Below are positions 1-9,136 of a DNA stretch of 64,000 bases, one piece after another. A model generated the notes under the pieces. The model was not told the DNA's origin. It saw only the letters and a program-made list of their open reading frames with translations, and did no database searches. The stretch comes from Weissella koreensis KCTC 3621 (GTDB lineage Bacteria > Bacillota > Bacilli > Lactobacillales > Lactobacillaceae). The position numbers and the translations under genes are program-made. Numbering within the stretch: position 1 is the first letter of the stretch; every line of letters begins with the position of its first letter. The stretch is from NCBI RefSeq assembly GCF_000277645.1, contig NZ_AKGG01000016.1, forward strand, positions 186,001-250,000, written 5' to 3'.

Positions 1-632
1 AAACCAACTACACGTTTTAAAATATCATATGATTCAGCAATTAATTGCATATCTCCATACTCAATTCCATTGTGCACCATTTTAACATAATGCCCTGCAC
101 CATCTGGTCCAATGTAAGTTACTGTAGGCTTTCCATCTTCAGGTGCCTTGGCCGCAATTTCATGCAAAATTGGTTCTACTAGGTCATAAGCTTCCTTTTG
201 ACCACCAGGCATCATTGAGGGTCCTTCTAAGGCCCCTAATTCTCCACCAGAAACACCCATTCCGATGAAGTTAATTCCAGATGCCGCCAAATATTCAGAA
301 CGGCGCATTGTATCTTCAAAGAATGTATTCCCACCATCGATCAAGATATCATCTTTTTCCAAAAATGGTAATAATTCTTCGATGACAGCATCTGTTCCAG
401 CCCCAGCCTTGACCATCAACAAAATTCGTCGGGGGCGTTCGATTGATTTAACAAAATCTTCAACGGTATAACTTGGAACAAAATGCTTTTCAGCATGCTT
501 TGCTACCAAATCATCCGTCCGTGTGCGTGAACGGTTGTAAACTGCAACCGTATAACCTCTTGATTCAACGTTTAAAGCCAAATTACGACCCATTACAGCT
601 AAACCAACTACACCAAAATTAGCTTGTTCCAT
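1..632 (-). CDS. gnd: 6-phosphogluconate dehydrogenase (N-terminal part, cut by window edge)
   Basis: Oxidises 6-phosphogluconate to ribulose 5-phosphate with NAD(P)+ and CO2 release, the step that feeds the phosphoketolase pathway. About 210 residues are visible. The N terminus reads [20 protein letters not shown], a Rossmann dinucleotide-binding loop, and close to the window edge is [17 protein letters not shown], the catalytic Lys-His-Asn region of this family. The start ATG at 632 follows GGAGG by a normal distance. The C-terminal helical domain lies outside the window. No frameshift is seen. The choice between NADP- and NAD-preferring subtypes cannot be made from this part. Confidence 0.97.
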   Translation of the reverse strand, partial: MEQANFGVVGLAVMGRNLALNVESRGYTVAVYNRSRTRTDDLVAKHAEKHFVPSYTVEDFVKSIERPRRILLMVKAGAGTDAVIEELLPFLEKDDILIDGGNTFFEDTMRRSEYLAASGINFIGMGVSGGELGALEGPSMMPGGQKEAYDLVEPILHEIAAKAPEDGKPTVTYIGPDGAGHYVKMVHNGIEYGDMQLIAESYDILKRVVG

Positions 633-671
633 GCTAATACCTCCATATTTACATTAATAACATACAATTCT

Positions 672-700
672 ATTATACTTTATTTTTGTAAGCACGGTAA
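672..700 (-). promoter_or_regulatory. Candidate gnd promoter
   Basis: On the minus strand a perfect -10 TATAAT (672-677) lies 17 nt downstream of TTACCG (695-700), about 40 nt ahead of the gnd start. The -35 is weak. Confidence 0.5.
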
Positions 701-778
701 TGTTATTGTGAAAAAAATATCATTACAATTAATAATTTTATCAAACAATTAATCCATATTAATTTTTTAAACAAAAAA

Positions 779-807
779 ATCCTACTCGCATATCTGCGAA
801 ATAGGAT
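779..807 (-). terminator. Rho-independent terminator of the 45-residue ORF
   Basis: A stem ATCCTA...TAGGAT with inner TGCG/CGCA pairs is followed on the minus strand by a run of T. It lies just past the stop codon at 837 and separates this gene from gnd. Confidence 0.8.
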
Positions 808-836
808 CCTTTTGACTTCAGTTAACAAGCAAATAA

Positions 837-974
837 TTACTTGTTTTCAAGTTCTGCTTTACCCTTAGCCCAAGCTTGGATATTAACAGTAGTTTCTTGG
901 CGAGCCTTCTTGCCGGCATCGTGGCCAACAGGACGCTTGCTTGCCCATGAATTATATGGTGAATGAATAGCCAT
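837..974 (-). CDS. Hypothetical basic 45-residue protein
   Basis: This small gene encodes 45 residues, starting MAIHSPYNSWASKRPVGHDA and ending KGKAELENK. It is basic, has two Trp and no hydrophobic segment, and so is probably cytosolic. It has every sign of a real, well-expressed gene. There is a strong promoter (1012-1040), GGAGGT eight nt before ATG, its own terminator (779-807), and codons typical of highly expressed genes (AAG, CGT, GGT, GAA, CTT). It is monocistronic between corA and gnd. I do not recognise the family. A nucleic-acid- or ribosome-associated role would fit the charge but is a guess. Confidence 0.8.
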   Translation of the reverse strand: MAIHSPYNSWASKRPVGHDAGKKARQETTVNIQAWAKGKAELENK

Positions 975-1011
975 TGTTATTTACCTCCGTTTTGTTATCG
1001 ATAACTTTATA

Positions 1012-1040
1012 AGTCTAGCTAAAATTAAGGTAAAAGTCAA
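1012..1040 (-). promoter_or_regulatory. Promoter of the 45-residue ORF
   Basis: Minus strand TTGACT (1035-1040), 17 nt, TAGACT (1012-1017), followed by a short leader and GGAGGT. It is close to the sigma-A consensus. Confidence 0.7.
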
Positions 1041-1053
1041 TTACTGATTACAA

Positions 1054-1971
1054 TTATCGCTTAAAAAAACCCCGATGCCATAAAATAATCACCGTTATGA
1101 GCATTAAAATACCAGTAATCAAGATCGTTATTAACCAACTTGTATGGTTTTGTGCAAACGGTAACCACTGGACATTTTGGCCATAAAACCCACTGACAAT
1201 TGTCGGAATCGTTAAAACAACTGTTACCAACGTCAACATCTTCATCGTCCAATTCAGGTTATTATTAGCAATCGAAGCATATGAATCTTCCACTTGATTG
1301 GTAACCAATTGAGATAATTCACCGGTATCTTGTGCTTGTTGTAATTCAACTTGAACATCTACTAATTTCTCAATTTGAGCCGTTTCCAGACTTAACAATT
1401 TTTGGTTTTTCAAATTATTAATTAAGTCATTATCACTACGCAATGAATTTAATAAATAAATTAAATCGGTCTGTAAGTTCATTAATTCATCAATTTTACC
1501 TTGCAATGACTTCGCCTCACGTAAAGCCCGTTGAATTGGATTTCGACGACGGTTAATTTCTAAAATCACAGTTTGAAATTTACTTGATAAGATTCTGAGA
1601 GTATCAATCAAAATATCAATTGGTTGAAAATGATGCAAATTTTCATGTGCTTGCTCAATAATCTTATTAATATAATTGATAAGATATTTCGTTTCCATTC
1701 GAGTGAAAGTCATTAAAAACTTTTGATCTTGATTAACAATAAAGCTAGCCGGCTCAGTGGTTGCAATATCGGAAGTTGGGGTCACAACATCAAAAATAAT
1801 CAATAAATTTTCACCATCAATCTCATTCCGTGCACTTTCATAGGGATCCAAAGCATAATTAATCATTTCATTTGCAATTTGATATTTTTGATTCAATTTT
1901 TCCCGCTCATTCGGTTGCATTTCGTGCACTTGCACCCAAGTCCAATCTGTAATTTTTTGTTCTTCAATCAT
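1054..1971 (-). CDS. CorA-family divalent cation transporter, variant GQN signature
   Basis: This 305-residue membrane protein of the CorA superfamily probably moves Mg2+ or a related divalent cation. A soluble, helix-rich N-terminal domain of about 245 residues is followed by two membrane segments at the extreme C terminus (about 244-265 and 278-300) and a basic tail, HRGFFKR. That is the family layout. The signature after the first membrane segment, normally YGMN, reads GFYGQNV here, so the Met is replaced by Gln. GMN forms the pore mouth in characterised CorA proteins, so selectivity or direction may differ. Single gene, with no regulatory leader seen. Confidence 0.85.
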   Translation of the reverse strand: MIEEQKITDWTWVQVHEMQPNEREKLNQKYQIANEMINYALDPYESARNEIDGENLLIIFDVVTPTSDIATTEPASFIVNQDQKFLMTFTRMETKYLINYINKIIEQAHENLHHFQPIDILIDTLRILSSKFQTVILEINRRRNPIQRALREAKSLQGKIDELMNLQTDLIYLLNSLRSDNDLINNLKNQKLLSLETAQIEKLVDVQVELQQAQDTGELSQLVTNQVEDSYASIANNNLNWTMKMLTLVTVVLTIPTIVSGFYGQNVQWLPFAQNHTSWLITILITGILMLITVIILWHRGFFKR

Positions 1972-1999
1972 CTTTGCGCTCCTAATTAATCAAATAAAA

Positions 2000-2060
2000 A
2001 CGCTAAATTAAATATTCCCTTAATCCAAGCTTAGTCTTAGACAGAATATTAATTTAGCGC
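2000..2060 (-). terminator. Long terminator of the flippase gene
   Basis: Near-perfect 17-bp arms (2000-2017 and 2044-2060) enclose a 26-nt loop. On the minus strand the stem is followed by GCGTTTTTATTT. It lies just after the flippase stop. Confidence 0.75.
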
Positions 2061-2070
2061 ACAATGATTT

Positions 2071-4119
2071 TTATTTTAAATGTAACTTACGAGCAATCAT
2101 CTGCGCTCTTAATCCAAAGATATCCTGACCCAGGTGTGATTTCAAGGCAACTATGCCATAAATAATCGCACCTACTATGGCACCTACTATCAAGACTAGT
2201 AATTGTTGCAAACGAGTTTCATTTAATAGAGTTTCCATTCCATAGACCAATGGTGTAACCACAGCAAACATAATTAAACTCCAGAATAAGATGGTCATTA
2301 ATGAATAATTGAATTTTTCCCAATCGATAGGATAACGCCTTAACAATTGCCAAAGGGCCCAAATTAACCCAATTAAGAAAGCAGTTCCTGTTGCTACCAA
2401 AGGTCCCAGTCCTTGGAATAAATAGACTGCTGGGTATTGAAGCGCTAACTTCAACAGCAAAATTACGACCGTCCAAAGTACGGTGAATCGTAAATTGCCC
2501 AGCCCCTGATTAATTGCCAAGATTACCATATAAATTCCAAATAGTAGTCCAATGTAACCAGAGAATTGCAAAACTAATACTCCATTACTAACGTCAGATA
2601 CTCCATAGAACAAAATATACAACGGCTTAGCAACAGCAACCACTCCTAATGAAGCAGGTATCATCACAAATGATAGTAATTTCAAAATATAATTAATTTG
2701 TTGGCCTGTAGCTTGAACATCATTTTTAGCATGAGCTCGAGCTAACATTGGTAATGCTGTCTCAGACATCGCAATTGCTAGTGATACTACTAACATAACC
2801 AATTTATTCGAATTAAATGAAAATTGAGCAAACATCTGATTTAATGCCGTTTGATTAAAATCAGTAAAGATATGCATTATCCGGAAGAAACTGAACTGAT
2901 CAATTAATTGAACTAAAGAGATCGCCGAACCAGCAAAAACCACCGGAATTGCTTGCCACATCATTTTACCAATCAAACTACCCGCGGGAGCAACTTTCGG
3001 TTGTGCCTCTAAAACAAATTTACTGGCAAAGTAGCCACGTTTCAGAAAAATCCCAAATAAGATAACCAAAATACCGGCCAAAGCGCCCCAAAAGGCCGCA
3101 AAAGTTGATTGAACAGTGGCATCCACCCAAGTACCATGATGACCCACCATAATCCATGCAGTCATCCCCAACATGTAGATCACCCGTACAACCTGCTCAA
3201 CAACTTGAGAAAGTGCAGAAATTTCCATCAGTTCAAAACCTTGTACATAACCACGTAACATCGAAAGAATTGGGATCACTAAAACGGCGGGAGCCAGTGA
3301 ATACAAAACTGGCACCACATTATCATTTCCTTGCGATAAAGGTTCTGCCAATATGTACAACAGAAGCGCTGCAACTGCCCCCATCACCGCTCCTAGAAAC
3401 AAAGATTGCCGTAAAATACTTTTCACGCGATTAAATTGTTTCTTTTCCGAAAACTCGGCTACTAGTCGAGCTAAAACATTTGGTAACCCCGCTGTAGCAA
3501 TCAATAAGGCTACCGAATAAATTTGGTACCCTTGGGCATAAAGTCCATTAGCTGAAGTTGTGTACGCTGCTCCAATCATCATTGACCATGGAATCACGTA
3601 TAAAGCTCCTAATAAACGAGAAACTAAATTTCCAATAGTCATCCACATTGATCCACGCAACATTTTACTTTGATCAGATAAAGCTTCACTCGGCTGTGTT
3701 ACGGTCTCTGTTTTCATTGTATTTTGCATCGGTTGTTTGGTTCTTAGAGGTTTAATCTGTGGTTGTCCTTTTGTCACTGCCTTTTGGGTCAACGTTTTAT
3801 CTAGATCACCATAATGATAAGAATCAGCGACCTCCGTCACTTGGATAGCATGATGACTAGCGGTTTCACCATTCATCACTTCTTTTTCTGGAAATGAAAT
3901 TTTCTTACGTTGACTCGGCTTGACATAAACCTTCTGCGTACTTTTAACTAACTTACCAGAACGATTTAAAGCTCTTTTAGAAGCATCACTCAGACCTTGC
4001 TTATGTGTGGTTGTGACGACTGGTTCATTTCTTTGCTGTTGCATCCGGAGTAAATGCTGCACCTCTTGGTACGTCATTTCCCGCCGGATTTTTTTATCAT
4101 GTTCCGTTTCAGCCGTCAT
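2071..4119 (-). CDS. MurJ/SpoVB-type polysaccharide (lipid-linked precursor) flippase with long cytosolic N-terminal extension
   Basis: This 682-residue multi-pass protein belongs to the MOP superfamily (polysaccharide biosynthesis/YtgP-SpoVB-MurJ group), which flips undecaprenyl-linked cell-wall precursors. The membrane core starts at about residue 154 (LRGSMWMTIGNLVSRLLGAL, the typical start of the family) and has about 14 hydrophobic segments. Family members are usually about 520-550 residues. Here about 150 polar, strongly charged residues rich in Lys, Gln and Thr precede the core. The start ATG at 4119 follows an AGAGGTGA ribosome site, which supports the long form. The extension may be a docking or regulatory segment. 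Confidence 0.88.
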   Translation of the reverse strand: MTAETEHDKKIRREMTYQEVQHLLRMQQQRNEPVVTTTHKQGLSDASKRALNRSGKLVKSTQKVYVKPSQRKKISFPEKEVMNGETASHHAIQVTEVADSYHYGDLDKTLTQKAVTKGQPQIKPLRTKQPMQNTMKTETVTQPSEALSDQSKMLRGSMWMTIGNLVSRLLGALYVIPWSMMIGAAYTTSANGLYAQGYQIYSVALLIATAGLPNVLARLVAEFSEKKQFNRVKSILRQSLFLGAVMGAVAALLLYILAEPLSQGNDNVVPVLYSLAPAVLVIPILSMLRGYVQGFELMEISALSQVVEQVVRVIYMLGMTAWIMVGHHGTWVDATVQSTFAAFWGALAGILVILFGIFLKRGYFASKFVLEAQPKVAPAGSLIGKMMWQAIPVVFAGSAISLVQLIDQFSFFRIMHIFTDFNQTALNQMFAQFSFNSNKLVMLVVSLAIAMSETALPMLARAHAKNDVQATGQQINYILKLLSFVMIPASLGVVAVAKPLYILFYGVSDVSNGVLVLQFSGYIGLLFGIYMVILAINQGLGNLRFTVLWTVVILLLKLALQYPAVYLFQGLGPLVATGTAFLIGLIWALWQLLRRYPIDWEKFNYSLMTILFWSLIMFAVVTPLVYGMETLLNETRLQQLLVLIVGAIVGAIIYGIVALKSHLGQDIFGLRAQMIARKLHLK

Positions 4120-4156
4120 GCAATCACCTCTGACCTTTCGTTCAATTTAAATTTAA

Positions 4157-4229
4157 TGACGTTACACAGACTCGAACTGTGATCTAAGACTTAGGAGGTC
4201 CTTGTTCTATCCTGTTGAACTATAACGCC
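4157..4229 (-). tRNA. tRNA-Arg, anticodon CCT
   Basis: A full cloverleaf can be folded on the minus strand. The acceptor arms are GGCGTTA and TAACGTC (one G-U pair), the D arm GTTCAACAGGATAGAAC, the anticodon stem AGGAC/GTCTT with loop CTCCTAA giving anticodon CCT, and the T arm ACAG-TTCGAGT-CTGT. The discriminator base is A. CCA is not encoded. It reads the rare arginine codon AGG. Confidence 0.95.
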
Positions 4230-4301
4230 GATAACTCACATTCGTTTATTATACACGATATTTAATTTTATGTGAGAATCTTCAATCTTAGTTAACGAAA
4301 A

Positions 4302-5531
4302 TTAAAAAACTTTTTCAATCCAAGTCATAACTGATCGTGAAATCAAAACTAACGGATTAGCTACTTTCACTGCGTTGACTGTTTCATAGCGCAAACTAGG
4401 TTGTGCACCCAAGTAATCGTTCAAGGACTTATTTTTAAACAAAACTCTTTGAGTTGCCACCCATTCGTTCTGGTTGAGAGGTGCATCAGCATGGCTATTC
4501 ACTTTAAATGTTTGTTGAGTCGCTAAACGTTGTTCCTTCGCAAAAACAACAACATCTTTTTGCGGTTTTAATTCAACTAAACTTTGTTTATTTTTAGCAT
4601 TTTTAACATACATTTTCTGATTAGCAGTCACTTTTACCAAATTGGTTTGTTTTTGAATTTGGTCTAACATATTTTCCGTCTCAGTAAAATCTTGTCCTTC
4701 AGATGCATTCAAAACGACAGTCAAAACTGGTCGATTATCGATCGTGGTATAGCCGACAACATTTTGACTATGATCAGCCGTAGTACCCGTTTTCAATCCT
4801 TCAAACTTATATTTAGAACTCCATAAAAGTTCATTAGTATTTTTTAAAGTCTGCGTACTATCATCCGGTTTTGGGAATTCTACTTCAGTTTGGCTCGTTA
4901 TTTTAAAAATATCAGGATAATCTCGTACCAAATGCCAACTAATTTTAGCTACTTCACGGGCAGATAATTTATTTTCTAAATTGCCATCTAAGCTTTGATT
5001 TTGAAAACTACCCATGTCATTTTCACTTAATCCAGAGGCTGAAATAATATTAGCATTTTTAATCCCCCAACTCGTCAAAAGTTGATTGGCAACTTGATAA
5101 TATTGTTCCTGACTTCCACAAACTTTGTCTGCCAAAGCGATTGCCGCCCCATTTGCTGAAGCCACTAAGGCCGCAGTTTCTAATTGCTCAACGGTGTACG
5201 TTTTATCTTCCGACAACTCAACATTAGCCGTTGCTAGATCTTGACTAAAATCGGCCACTTTAGATGAAACCTTCATCGTTGATTCATGAGTGAATTTCCC
5301 AGATTGAATAGATTGTTCTACTAAATAAATGACAATTAGTTTAGAAAGTGAAGCAATTGGCAAACGTTCTTGATCATTTTTACTCGCAATAACTTGTCCC
5401 GAAGTGACATCAACCGTAATTTCAGCCGGAGCCGAACTATCCGGGGTTAAAGCCGCTGCATTAGACATCGGTTGCACAAGGACTAAGCCCAGCAACATTA
5501 CGATTATTCCTTTAAAAAAATTAATTTTCAT
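4302..5531 (-). CDS. dacA: Serine-type D-Ala-D-Ala carboxypeptidase (low-mass penicillin-binding protein)
   Basis: Trims the terminal D-Ala from peptidoglycan stem peptides outside the membrane. The 409-residue protein starts with a signal peptide ending near SNAAA. The three active-site motifs of the S11 family follow in order: SLSK (SxxK) near residue 61, SAN in LVASANGAA near 120, and KTGT near 247. An amphipathic C-terminal helix near WIEKVF probably anchors it to the membrane. I start at ATG 5531, because the longer form begins with TTG at 5561 and adds ten polar residues before the signal peptide. The ribosome site at 5531 is weak (AATAGG). It lies alone between tRNA-Arg and leuS. Confidence 0.92.
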   Translation of the reverse strand: MKINFFKGIIVMLLGLVLVQPMSNAAALTPDSSAPAEITVDVTSGQVIASKNDQERLPIASLSKLIVIYLVEQSIQSGKFTHESTMKVSSKVADFSQDLATANVELSEDKTYTVEQLETAALVASANGAAIALADKVCGSQEQYYQVANQLLTSWGIKNANIISASGLSENDMGSFQNQSLDGNLENKLSAREVAKISWHLVRDYPDIFKITSQTEVEFPKPDDSTQTLKNTNELLWSSKYKFEGLKTGTTADHSQNVVGYTTIDNRPVLTVVLNASEGQDFTETENMLDQIQKQTNLVKVTANQKMYVKNAKNKQSLVELKPQKDVVVFAKEQRLATQQTFKVNSHADAPLNQNEWVATQRVLFKNKSLNDYLGAQPSLRYETVNAVKVANPLVLISRSVMTWIEKVF

Positions 5532-5664
5532 ATTTATACCTATTTTTAAATGACATTTCAACTTTCTCGTATCAATTATCAGTATATAATAAATTCCAAA
5601 ATTCGCATAAGAAATATCAAATAAATCGTTTTATTAATTGATCTAGCTAAAAGTTAAATAAAAA

Positions 5665-5701
5665 AACTAGCTCAGTGATTTTAAAATCACCTAACTAGCT
5701 T
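5665..5701 (-). terminator. leuS terminator
   Basis: Inverted repeat CTAG..GTGATTTTAAAATCAC..CTAG, followed on the minus strand by seven T. It lies 50 nt after the leuS stop. Confidence 0.8.
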
Positions 5702-5748
5702 AGTACGGATACTATAATTGGACTAAATTATTTTTCAGCTATTTTGAT

Positions 5749-8166
5749 TTACATAACGACACTAACTAATTTACCAGGTACTGCAATAACCTTCTTTGGC
5801 TCTTGACCATCCAAAGTACGTTGCACTCCTTCATTTGCTAGTGCTGCTGCAATAATTTCTTCCTTCGTGCTGTCTTTATCCATTTGTGCTTTTCCACGTA
5901 ATTTACCATTCACTTGGAAAACAATTTCAACAGTGGCTTCAACTAGCTTACTTTCATCATAAGTTGGCCAAGTTGTCATTTGAATTGACTCATCTTTATG
6001 GAAGTAACTCCAAAGTTCTTCACTAATATGTGGCGCAACTGGCGACAATAGTTGAATAAATCCTTCAATATATTCAGCTGGTAAATTATCAACCTTATAA
6101 GCTTCATTTATAAAGACCATTAGTTGTGAAATACCAGTATTAAAGCGCATATTAGTAAAGTGTTCAGTAACCTTTTTCACTGTTTCATTGTAAACTTTAT
6201 CCAACTTATGATCATTCACCGTTGTAATGTGATCGCGTAGATGATTTTCATCATCGATCACCAAACGCCAAACCCGATCAAGCCAGCGACGTGATCCTGA
6301 AAGTCCATCTTCTGACCAAGCAATTGATTGTTCCAAAGGTCCCATGAACATTTCGTAAAGGCGCAAGGTATCTGCCCCATATTTTTCAACCACATCATCA
6401 GGGTTAACAACATTTCCCTTAGATTTTGACATCTTTTCGTGGTTTGATCCTAAGATCATTCCTTGGTTTGCCAACTTTTGGAATGGTTCCTTCGTTGTAA
6501 CAATGCCTAGATCATACAAAACTTTGTGCCAGAAACGAGCATACAACAAATGCAAAACAGCATGTTCAGCTCCTCCAACATATAGATCAACATTTTGCCA
6601 ATATTGTTCTAATTCTGGATCGACCATCATTTCGTCATTATGTGGATCCATATAACGTAAGTAATACCAAGATGATCCTGCCCATTGTGGCATTGTATTC
6701 GTTTCACGTCGACCATGACGACCTTGTTCATCTGTTACGTTTACCCAATCATCAATATTAGCCAAGGGTGATTCACCAGTTCCAGTTGGCAAAATATTCT
6801 CTGCATTTGGTAAGCGCAAGGGTAATTCTTCCTCTGGTACTAGAGATTTCGTTCCATCATGCCAATTAATCACTGGAATTGGTTCACCCCAGTAACGTTG
6901 ACGTGAAAAGATCCAATCACGCAAACGATAATTCACCTTCTTAGCACCAATTTTATTTTCGCTTAACCAAGTTAACATACGTTCTATCGCAGCTTCTTTT
7001 TCCAAACCATTTAAAAATTCAGAATTAATATGAACACCGTCGCCAGTATAAACTTCATTTTCAATATCACCACCTGCTATAACTTCCAACTTAGGTAAAT
7101 CATACTTAGTCGCAAATTCATAGTCACGGGCATCATGGGCAGGCACTGCCATGACGGCTCCTGTTCCATATGAAGCTAAGACATAGTCCCCAATCCAAAT
7201 TTGCAATTTAGCACCATTGACTGGATTAATTGCATAAGAACCAGTGAAAATTCCTGACTTATCTTTATTCAAATCCGTTCGTTCCAAATCAGATTTTGAG
7301 GATAAGGCTTCCTTAAAAGCTTCAACAGCTTCTTTTTGGGCTGGTGTAGTGATTTCTTGGACCAAATCGTGTTCGGGTGCGAGAATAACATATGAAGCCC
7401 CAAATAACGTATCAGGACGTGTCGTAAAGACTTCAATCTTTTTATCAGCATATCCATCGATCTTAAAATCAATTGAAGCACCCGTTGATCGACCAATCCA
7501 ATTTCTTTGTTGCTCTTTAATCGCTTCTGGCCAGTCTAAATCATCCAAATCATCCAACAAACGATCAGCATATTCGGTGATTTTCAAAACCCATTGGCGC
7601 ATTGGTACTCGGTAAACTGGATAATCTCCACGTTCAGTCCGACCGTTAATGATTTCTTCATTGGCCACAACCGTTCCACCATTGTAATCAGGGGCCCAAT
7701 TAACCATCATTTCATCTTCATAAGCTAAACCTTTTTTGTATAATTGCTCAAAAATCCATTGAGTCCACTTATAGTATTTAGGATTAGTCGTGTTAACTTC
7801 ACGAGTCCAATCATATGAAAGTCCTAACGAACGCATTTGACGTCGAAAATTATTCACGTTGGTCTTGGTCACATCCTTGGGATTAGCTCCCGTTTTAATC
7901 GCATAATCTTCAGTGGGTAACCCAAATGCATCAAATCCCATGGGATGCAAAACATTAAATCCTTGCATCCGCTTCATTCGAGCTAAAATATCAGTTGCCG
8001 TGTAACCTTCAGGATGCCCGACGTGAAGCCCTTGTCCTGATGGGAAAGGAAACATATCTAAAACGTAATACTTAGGCTTAGATTGATCCGTTCCGGTTTT
8101 AAATATTTGGTTGTCTTCCCAAAAACGTTGCCATTTTTGTTCAACCGCTTGATGTTGGTATGCCAT
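5749..8166 (-). CDS. leuS: Leucyl-tRNA synthetase
   Basis: Class I aminoacyl-tRNA synthetase charging tRNA-Leu, 805 residues, the normal bacterial length. The HIGH-type motif is present as HVGHPEGY near residue 48. The CP1 editing domain contains [12 protein letters not shown] near 335, the KMSKS loop is present near 580, and the C-terminal domain holds VNGKLRG near 750. The start ATG at 8166 follows GAGGACGAGATAA. Unlike many synthetase genes of this group, no T-box sequence is visible upstream, only a short G+C-rich leader. Confidence 0.98.
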   Translation of the reverse strand: MAYQHQAVEQKWQRFWEDNQIFKTGTDQSKPKYYVLDMFPFPSGQGLHVGHPEGYTATDILARMKRMQGFNVLHPMGFDAFGLPTEDYAIKTGANPKDVTKTNVNNFRRQMRSLGLSYDWTREVNTTNPKYYKWTQWIFEQLYKKGLAYEDEMMVNWAPDYNGGTVVANEEIINGRTERGDYPVYRVPMRQWVLKITEYADRLLDDLDDLDWPEAIKEQQRNWIGRSTGASIDFKIDGYADKKIEVFTTRPDTLFGASYVILAPEHDLVQEITTPAQKEAVEAFKEALSSKSDLERTDLNKDKSGIFTGSYAINPVNGAKLQIWIGDYVLASYGTGAVMAVPAHDARDYEFATKYDLPKLEVIAGGDIENEVYTGDGVHINSEFLNGLEKEAAIERMLTWLSENKIGAKKVNYRLRDWIFSRQRYWGEPIPVINWHDGTKSLVPEEELPLRLPNAENILPTGTGESPLANIDDWVNVTDEQGRHGRRETNTMPQWAGSSWYYLRYMDPHNDEMMVDPELEQYWQNVDLYVGGAEHAVLHLLYARFWHKVLYDLGIVTTKEPFQKLANQGMILGSNHEKMSKSKGNVVNPDDVVEKYGADTLRLYEMFMGPLEQSIAWSEDGLSGSRRWLDRVWRLVIDDENHLRDHITTVNDHKLDKVYNETVKKVTEHFTNMRFNTGISQLMVFINEAYKVDNLPAEYIEGFIQLLSPVAPHISEELWSYFHKDESIQMTTWPTYDESKLVEATVEIVFQVNGKLRGKAQMDKDSTKEEIIAAALANEGVQRTLDGQEPKKVIAVPGKLVSVVM

Positions 8167-8491
8167 TTATCTCGTCCTCACTTTACTGACCAGCCCGATT
8201 TAAAATCCTTTGGTCCGGCGGCCGTTCTTTTCAGTTTATATTAAAAAATTATACGCTAAATCAAGTCTAATTTGTATGAGTATTTTCCAAACCACCTAAA
8301 AGCTAAATTCTCCTTTTTTAATTGAGCTCTCAATTCAATCAAATCCTACATTAACGAGCTAAAATCCTTTCAAATGGACCATCTAAAAATATTATTACAA
8401 TTTTATAAGTTAAAAGTTATTTTTAATCATCGTTTTTAAAATTATGTGCTAATATGAAAGTTAAATTCTATTTCGACGGAGGATCATTTCT
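8167..8491. other. Divergent intergenic region leuS / PAP2 gene
   Basis: This holds promoters for both directions. For leuS a minus-strand TATAAT lies at about 8250, with a leader of about 75 nt able to fold GACCA/TGGTC around GGATTTTAAATC. No T-box core (GGTGGNACC) is present. A perfect palindrome AATTGAG-CT-CTCAATT lies at 8320-8335, with no T-run suited to a terminator, so it may be a protein site. The rest is plain AT-rich DNA. Confidence 0.5.
8446..8455 (+). promoter_or_regulatory. Extended -10 promoter for the PAP2 operon
   Basis: TGCTAATAT is an extended -10 element about 37 nt before the PAP2 start codon. No good -35 is seen. Confidence 0.4.
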
Positions 8492-9133
8492 ATGCAACGC
8501 CAAATCAGCCGTTGGCAAATTGGGTTAGCCCTTTTTTGCCTATTCATTTTTCTTATCTTACTTTTAGGTGTTCACTTTCAACTTCATTATATCCATCTAA
8601 TTGACCAATTGGGTTTTAGACTGATCCGTGAACCAGTCACTAGTGAGCGAACTTGGTTTTTTAAAAATATCACCCGGGCTGGTAATCCAATTTGGACCGC
8701 CTTCATTGCCATGTGGGCATGTTTTTTTGCCGTAATACTTAAAAAATATGACATCGCTATCTTTGTAGTAGTCAACGTTGGAGTCTTCGGTTTAGGTGTG
8801 ATGAAATTATTAAAGCACTTTGTGAATCGACCTCGGCCAAGTATCCTGCATCTCGTCAACGAGGGGGGCTCATCTTTTCCATCTGGTCATGCAATGAATT
8901 CAATGCTATTATACGGATCATTAATCGTTCTAGTTCATTATTATATTAAAAACGAACCAATCAAGTACGCCTTCATGACTTTGTTAACCTGTTTAATCGT
9001 TACCATCCCCATGAGTCGAGTTTATTTAGGAGTTCATTACCTCTCAGACGTATTAGCTGGACTATCTTTAGCTTGTTTCTTACTCATCTTCTCAAAAGAA
9101 TTTATTTTCAAATATAAACCCAAGGAGGTTTAA
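8492..9133 (+). CDS. PAP2-family membrane phosphatase
   Basis: Probably a lipid pyrophosphate phosphatase (undecaprenyl-pyrophosphate or phosphatidylglycerophosphate). It has 213 residues and about six membrane segments. The three PAP2 motifs are intact: KHFVNRPRP near 108 (K-x6-RP), PSGHAMNS near 130 (PSGH) and SRVYLGVHYLSD near 172 (SR-x5-H-x3-D). GGAGGA precedes the ATG. The methyltransferase gene starts 4 nt after its stop, so the two form an operon. The exact lipid substrate cannot be read from the sequence. Confidence 0.9.
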   Translation: MQRQISRWQIGLALFCLFIFLILLLGVHFQLHYIHLIDQLGFRLIREPVTSERTWFFKNITRAGNPIWTAFIAMWACFFAVILKKYDIAIFVVVNVGVFGLGVMKLLKHFVNRPRPSILHLVNEGGSSFPSGHAMNSMLLYGSLIVLVHYYIKNEPIKYAFMTLLTCLIVTIPMSRVYLGVHYLSDVLAGLSLACFLLIFSKEFIFKYKPKEV

Positions 9134-9136
9134 TCA

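Noticed and set aside
265..471. Plus-strand ORF of 68 residues
   Set aside because: It lies antisense inside gnd, has no ribosome site and no recognisable product.
4302..5561. Longer DD-carboxypeptidase reading from TTG 5561
   Set aside because: It puts ten polar residues in front of a normal signal peptide; ATG 5531 is the better start.
8167..8300. T-box leader for leuS
   Set aside because: No GGTGGNACC core and the leader is too short.
8320..8335. Palindrome AATTGAG-CT-CTCAATT as a terminator
   Set aside because: No T-run on either strand directly after it and no gene ends there.
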